64,000 nucleotides of DNA, from assembly GCF_051020955.1 (NCBI RefSeq), contig NW_027476092.1:3251501-3315500 (forward strand). The letters run 5' to 3'. Under the pieces are notes generated by a model. The model was not told the DNA's origin and did no database searches. It worked only from the letters and a program-made list of their open reading frames with translations. The DNA is from Megalopta genalis. Lineage: Eukaryota > Arthropoda > Insecta > Hymenoptera > Halictidae. Below are positions 59,776-64,000 of this stretch, in pieces; the first letter of the stretch is position 1, and each line of letters starts with the position of its first letter. Both the position numbers and the translations under genes were made by a program.

Positions 59776-61878
59776 ATGGATTCTTCTTTTTCAAGTACAA
59801 CCGGGGAGGGGGGAAACGAGCGTGAGGTGGAGGTGCGCGGGCCTATCGTGCGCCTCAAAAGATGTACAGAGCCGGTGTCGCGGAGGCATTCTGCAACACG
59901 CGGCGCAAAGAGGCCTGCGGAGGGCCTTGGCGACTGCGACGGGGGGGAGGAGTCGGACTTCTCCGTCTCCTCCCACCACTCGTCGCAGAGCGTCCCGGGC
60001 ACCTCCACGAGGAAACGGGGCCGGCCACCGACGACCGGGCAATACGTTGGCCTCCAAGAGGCCAAACGGAGACAGGCTGAGGCTGAGAAAAGCCTCATAG
60101 CGGACATCTTCGACCCGGTTGCCCCGGGACCGAGGCCCGCGAGTTCGAGCGACCCACTCCCTGATGAGGTGGAGGTCGCTGCGGATTTCCGGGGCCGCCC
60201 GACGCGGGACGTTGCGGCCGCGGTAATGGAGTGCCTGGGCGATGTGGCCAGGATATCCAGTGCCGCGACGGGACTGAAGGCCAGCGCGGTGCGGTCCCTC
60301 CGGACGGCGGCCCTGAACAGCCGGGTGGGCGTAGCGGAGCTGGCAGTTCGGTCGGCTCCCAGCGCCACCCGGCTCTTAGAGGCCGAAAATGCCTCATTGA
60401 GGGAGCAGTTGGCGGAGTTACGGGCGGAGGTCGCCCGACTCCGTCAAGCGGTGGAGGCGGGGCCGGCTGTTGCCGGGATGGCTCCGCCGCTGCCCCCTGA
60501 TGGGGGCAAGGGGTTGCTGCCGGTTATCGGCGCTCGGGGGCCCCAGTCACCTGGGCGAGGAGGGTCCTCGCCCCCACCCGCGGCTGTGCCAGCCGACTTG
60601 CTGGCACAGATCGGCTCCCTTATCGATGCCAAATTGGCATCGTTCAGAAGGGAGCTGGTCCCGCGGGTGCGAGGCCCGCGATCGGCGGCACCCGTGCCGC
60701 CAGCCACACCCCTGCCGATGGACAGGAGGGGGGGAAAGAAAAAGGGTGGCAGTGGGGGAGCGACTGTGGTCGCTAAGGCGACACAAATGCAGCCCGCCCC
60801 CACTGTTGCGCCGCCCTCCACCACACCTCCAACTGAGGTGTGGTCAAAGGTAGTTGGCCGGAAGGCCAAAAGGGCGGCTGCCGCAGATAAACCTGCGGCA
60901 GCTGCCAAGGCTGCTTTGACCCAGAGGGCGGCGAGGCGGGTGGCACCGGCTGCTCCCAAAAGGGCTCCCCTGCCGCCACGTCCGCCCCGCACGGCTGCCG
61001 TTACTCTAACGGTACCGGCCGGCGGGGCGATGAGTTACGCCGAGGCGATGGCCACTGCCAGGTCCAAAATAGACCTGGCAGAACTTGGCATCGCCTCGCT
61101 GAAGCCCAGGAGAGCGGTGACGGGGGCAATAATTTTGGAGGTCCCCGGAGCCGATGGAGCAGCCAAGGCCACTGCCCTGGCCTCTAAGATGGCTGACGCG
61201 CTGGCAGGGACCGGCGTGAAGGTCGCGCGCCCAATCAAAAAGGCCGACCTTAGGGTGCGCGGCCTGGTCGACTCGACCACGCCGGTGGAGGTCGCCGCAG
61301 CTGTCGCCCGTGTGGGAGGGTGCGACCGGGGGGATGTGAAGACCGGCGAAATCCGGTCTTCCCCCTCTGGTTTGGGCACCCTCTGGGTCCAGTGCCCTGC
61401 CGCGGCCGCACGTAAAGTCGCGGTCGCCGGCAAACTGACGGTGGCCTGGACCCAGGCGACGGTGGAGGCCCTCAGCGCCCGGCCCTTGCAGTGCTACCGC
61501 TGCTTTGGCTTAGGCCACACGAGGCAGCGGTGCACTGCGGCCGAGGATCGGTCCGGCTGCTGTTTCGGGTGCGGCAGTCAGGACCATAAGGTGGCTGGCT
61601 GCACAGAAAAGCCAAAGTGCCCGCTTTGCGCGGGTGCTGGCAAGCCGGCCGGCCACCGCCTCGGCAGCCGGGCGTGCCCTGCCAGCGCGAGACGCGGCAG
61701 AGGAAGCAGGGGGAGGAGAACCACGACGGCCAAGGCGGCAGCCGCCGTGGCAGCTCCTAAAACAAAGGATCCGGCACCCAAGGATGCCACCGTCGCGCCC
61801 GCGGGGGCGGTTGGGGCTGATAAAACCCCAGACGCCACCGCTCCCGCGGCAGCGATGGAGATTGAGGCGCCGGAGTAA
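59776..61878 (+). CDS. ORF1, gag-like protein (700 aa), copy 3
   Basis: Orthologous to ORF1 of copy 1, with one extra serine near the N terminus (MDSSFSS against MDSFSN) and about twenty substitutions, for example G109 to D, S180 to N, E328 to A, R604 to K and Q611 to K in copy 1 numbering. The AT-hook-like motif, coiled coil, low-complexity linker, gag region and all three zinc knuckles are kept. Base changes are clustered (around 60068-60110, 60154-60175, 60375-60420, 61398-61446 and 61566-61612), and within the clusters many are at third codon positions. The frame ends in TAATG shared with ORF2. The start is fixed by the in-frame stop just upstream. Confidence 0.93.
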   Translation: MDSSFSSTTGEGGNEREVEVRGPIVRLKRCTEPVSRRHSATRGAKRPAEGLGDCDGGEESDFSVSSHHSSQSVPGTSTRKRGRPPTTGQYVGLQEAKRRQAEAEKSLIADIFDPVAPGPRPASSSDPLPDEVEVAADFRGRPTRDVAAAVMECLGDVARISSAATGLKASAVRSLRTAALNSRVGVAELAVRSAPSATRLLEAENASLREQLAELRAEVARLRQAVEAGPAVAGMAPPLPPDGGKGLLPVIGARGPQSPGRGGSSPPPAAVPADLLAQIGSLIDAKLASFRRELVPRVRGPRSAAPVPPATPLPMDRRGGKKKGGSGGATVVAKATQMQPAPTVAPPSTTPPTEVWSKVVGRKAKRAAAADKPAAAAKAALTQRAARRVAPAAPKRAPLPPRPPRTAAVTLTVPAGGAMSYAEAMATARSKIDLAELGIASLKPRRAVTGAIILEVPGADGAAKATALASKMADALAGTGVKVARPIKKADLRVRGLVDSTTPVEVAAAVARVGGCDRGDVKTGEIRSSPSGLGTLWVQCPAAAARKVAVAGKLTVAWTQATVEALSARPLQCYRCFGLGHTRQRCTAAEDRSGCCFGCGSQDHKVAGCTEKPKCPLCAGAGKPAGHRLGSRACPASARRGRGSRGRRTTTAKAAAAVAAPKTKDPAPKDATVAPAGAVGADKTPDATAPAAAMEIEAPE

Positions 61879-61880
61879 TG
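61876..61880 (+). promoter_or_regulatory. TAATG stop-start overlap of ORF1 and ORF2, copy 3
   Basis: TAA at 61876-61878 and ATG at 61878-61880, identical to copy 1. A role in coupled translation of ORF2 is inferred from the SART1 precedent. Confidence 0.75.
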
Positions 61881-64000
61881 GGGCCTACTGGCCCTATTAT
61901 TCAGGCCAACCTGAACCGCTCGGTCAGGGCACAAGACCTTTTTGTGCAATTCCTGGCCGAGCGGGGTGCCGGGTTGGCCGTAGCGGCGGAGCCGTACCGG
62001 GTCCCCGACCATCCACATTGGATGGGGGACTTGGACGGCTCCGTCGTTATAATATGGGCAGGCCGGCCGGGGTCCCCGGCGTGCTCCGTTATCGAGCGCG
62101 GCCGGGGATACCTGGCCGTTGACTGGGGCGGCACCGTGGTTGTGGCGATCTACGCACCTCCGAGGTGGTCCCTCGTGGAGTATGAACAGTATCTGGACGT
62201 GGTGGGGAGATGCGTCTCTCGCTGCCAGCCGCGTCCGGTGCTGGTCCTGGGGGACTTCAACGCCAAGTCTTCAGCTTGGGGTTCCCCCAGGACGGACCCG
62301 AGGGGCCGGGAGGTGCTTGATTGGGCGGCGGGACTCGGACTCTGTCTTCTAAACACGGGCTCGGTCCATACGTGCGTGCGGTATAACGGGGGGTCCATCG
62401 TTGACCTGTCATGGGCAACGCCCCCGGCCGTGCGCCGTATTACGGGGTGGAGGGTGGCGGAGGAGGTCGAGACGCTGTCCGACCACAGATACATTGTTCT
62501 CGGCCTCTCCGCCGCCCCATCGACGCCCCGACGTCGCCCCGCTGATGAGGGATCGCCTCAGCCACGGTGGGCGCTGAAGCGCCTCGACCAGGACGCTCTG
62601 ATGGCGGCAGCCCACGTCGTGGCCTGGCCGGCAACACCGGCCGGGCCAGTCGACGGGACAAGGGAGGCCCATTGGTTCCGGGGCGCAATGACGTCGATTT
62701 GCGACGTCGCCATGCCCCGGGCCAGGGTCTTCCCGAGGAAGGCGGTGTACTGGTGGTCGCGCGCGATAGCGGATTTACGCACAGAGTGCATCCGCGCGCG
62801 ACGCCAGTACGCCCGCGCCCGTCGACGACGACGTTCCGACGTGGAGCTGGCTATCCGGCTGTATGGGCGATACAGGGAGAAGGTGGTCGCCCTGCAGCTG
62901 GCCATCAGGCAGGCGAAGAGCCAGGCCTGGCGCGACTTTCTCGGGTCTCTGAACCGAGATCCGTGGGGGCGCCCATACAAAATGGCGATGGGACGTTTAC
63001 GTCCCTGGGCGCCCCCTCTGACGGAAAGCCTGGATCCGGGGATGCTCGGACGGGTCGTGGACGCGCTATTCCCCGTCAGCGGGGAGGCGTCCCGGCCCGT
63101 CCCTCAGCTAGAGGGACATGAGTGGTCCCCGGATCTGGAGGTCGCGCCGGAGGAAATGGCCGGGGTAGTCAAATGGCTTCGGGGCAAGAATACTGCCCCG
63201 GGGCCGGACGGTATCCCCGGCCGGGTCTGGTTGCTTGCCATGAGCGTCCTGGGCGGGAGGCTCAGAAGCCTCTTCTCCGGGCTCCTGAGGTCCGGGGTGT
63301 TCCCGGACCTCTGGAGGAGAAGTCGGATGGTCCTCTTAAAGAAGGATGGGAGGCCTGCGGATTCTCCCTCCGCGTACCGGCCCATTTGCCTCCTGGACGA
63401 GGTGGGCAAGATCTTTGAAAAGATCATTGCTGCCCGCCTCGCCAGGCACCTGTCCCGCGTTGGCCCCGATCTGGCGGACTGCCAGTTCGGCTTCCGGGAG
63501 GGGCGATCGACGGTCGACGCAATCGACCGTCTAAAGTCCCTCTCGGACAATGCCGTGGCACGGGGCGGGGTGTGTTTGGCGGTGTCGATCGACATCGTCA
63601 ATGCATTTAACACCCTGCCCTGGTCCGCCATTAGGGAGGCCCTGGTTGAACACCAGGTGCCTCCCTATCTGAGGCGGGTGATCGGGGCCTACCTGCGGGA
63701 CAGGTGGGTGGAATACCCGGGCCGGTACGGGACGATACGGAGGGAAGTGGACTGCGGGGTCCCACAGGGGTCCGTGTTAGGACCACTCCTGTGGGACCTG
63801 GGATATAACGCAGTCCTGAGGGCCTCCCTGCCCGACGGTGCCACTGTCGTCTGCTATGCGGACGACACGTTAGTGGTCACCGTCGGGGACACCTTCGAGA
63901 GGACCATCCGACGAGCGGAGGTTGCGGTGGCAGCCGTCGTCGCGAAGATCCACGATCTGGGGCTGAAGATGGCCCCGGAGAAGGCCGAGGCCGTCTGGTT
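61878..64000 (+). CDS. ORF2, endonuclease and reverse transcriptase, copy 3 (C terminus outside window)
   Basis: About 707 codons are visible, colinear with copy 1 and without stop or frameshift. They cover the whole endonuclease domain (E38, D126, N128, D176, SDH 201-203) and the reverse transcriptase through motifs A, B, C (YADDT) and the start of the motif D region. I see only four residue changes against copy 1: T151 to A, V305 to I, Q327 to R and R515 to K. None touches a catalytic motif. If it continues like copy 1 it would end about 1 kb past the window. It starts inside the TAATG that closes ORF1. Confidence 0.94.
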   Translation, partial: MGPTGPIIQANLNRSVRAQDLFVQFLAERGAGLAVAAEPYRVPDHPHWMGDLDGSVVIIWAGRPGSPACSVIERGRGYLAVDWGGTVVVAIYAPPRWSLVEYEQYLDVVGRCVSRCQPRPVLVLGDFNAKSSAWGSPRTDPRGREVLDWAAGLGLCLLNTGSVHTCVRYNGGSIVDLSWATPPAVRRITGWRVAEEVETLSDHRYIVLGLSAAPSTPRRRPADEGSPQPRWALKRLDQDALMAAAHVVAWPATPAGPVDGTREAHWFRGAMTSICDVAMPRARVFPRKAVYWWSRAIADLRTECIRARRQYARARRRRRSDVELAIRLYGRYREKVVALQLAIRQAKSQAWRDFLGSLNRDPWGRPYKMAMGRLRPWAPPLTESLDPGMLGRVVDALFPVSGEASRPVPQLEGHEWSPDLEVAPEEMAGVVKWLRGKNTAPGPDGIPGRVWLLAMSVLGGRLRSLFSGLLRSGVFPDLWRRSRMVLLKKDGRPADSPSAYRPICLLDEVGKIFEKIIAARLARHLSRVGPDLADCQFGFREGRSTVDAIDRLKSLSDNAVARGGVCLAVSIDIVNAFNTLPWSAIREALVEHQVPPYLRRVIGAYLRDRWVEYPGRYGTIRREVDCGVPQGSVLGPLLWDLGYNAVLRASLPDGATVVCYADDTLVVTVGDTFERTIRRAEVAVAAVVAKIHDLGLKMAPEKAEAVW

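Larger units (their letters stand above)
59351..64000 (+). mobile_element. Copy 3 of the retrotransposon, full 5' end, cut by window edge
   Basis: Starts with the same C run and 5' UTR as copy 1 and is colinear with it to position 64000, which corresponds to about 11389 in copy 1. ORF1 is complete and ORF2 is open as far as seen. The 5' end sits after exactly the same target base as in copy 2. Divergence from copy 1 is low but patchy: clusters of changes in ORF1, near identity elsewhere. Confidence 0.95.

Overview
The window looks like eukaryotic, most probably arthropod (insect) heterochromatin. It contains one AT-rich complex satellite and three copies of one GC-rich non-LTR retrotransposon family inserted into that satellite. 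I see no host gene, no RNA gene of the cell, no CRISPR and no bacterial feature. The arthropod call rests on the element: an R1/TRAS/SART-like two-ORF retrotransposon, a clade known mainly from arthropods. I cannot name the species.

Layout. 1-6742: satellite. 6743-12798: full-length element copy 1, with both ORFs open, a 22-A tail and a 15-17 bp target-site duplication (TSD). 12799-16254: satellite. 16255-18222: element copy 2, 5'-truncated inside the reverse transcriptase, with a 25-A tail and a 13 bp TSD. 18223-59350: 41 kb of uninterrupted satellite. 59351-64000: element copy 3, with a complete 5' end, ORF1 intact and ORF2 open to the window edge. All copies lie on the + strand in the same orientation relative to the satellite.

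The satellite is built hierarchically. An ancestral segment of about 145 bp gives three subunits: a (232 or 210 bp, carrying a GC-rich cassette), b (145 bp) and c (145 bp). Together they make a 522 bp 'A' unit (62 bp cassette) or a 500 bp 'B' unit (alternative 40 bp cassette). Loss of one 145 bp segment gives 377 and 355 bp units. A and B units combine into 1022 bp dimers, 2588 bp (4A+1B) blocks and still larger duplicated blocks at offsets of 5531 and 7720 bp.

The elements and the satellite appear functionally linked. Every 3' junction in view falls at the same homologous base of the cassette (after gcgccga), in A and B units alike, which implies a sequence-specific endonuclease. The 5' end of both full-length copies can be folded by eye into an HDV-like double pseudoknot whose predicted cleavage point is the observed element-satellite junction. 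This suggests that the element RNA is released from a satellite read-through transcript. ORF1 (gag-like, three zinc knuckles) and ORF2 (APE-type endonuclease plus reverse transcriptase plus C-terminal CCHC) are joined by a TAATG stop-start overlap. The most interesting system in the window is therefore a satellite-specific R1-clade element with a candidate 5' self-cleaving ribozyme.
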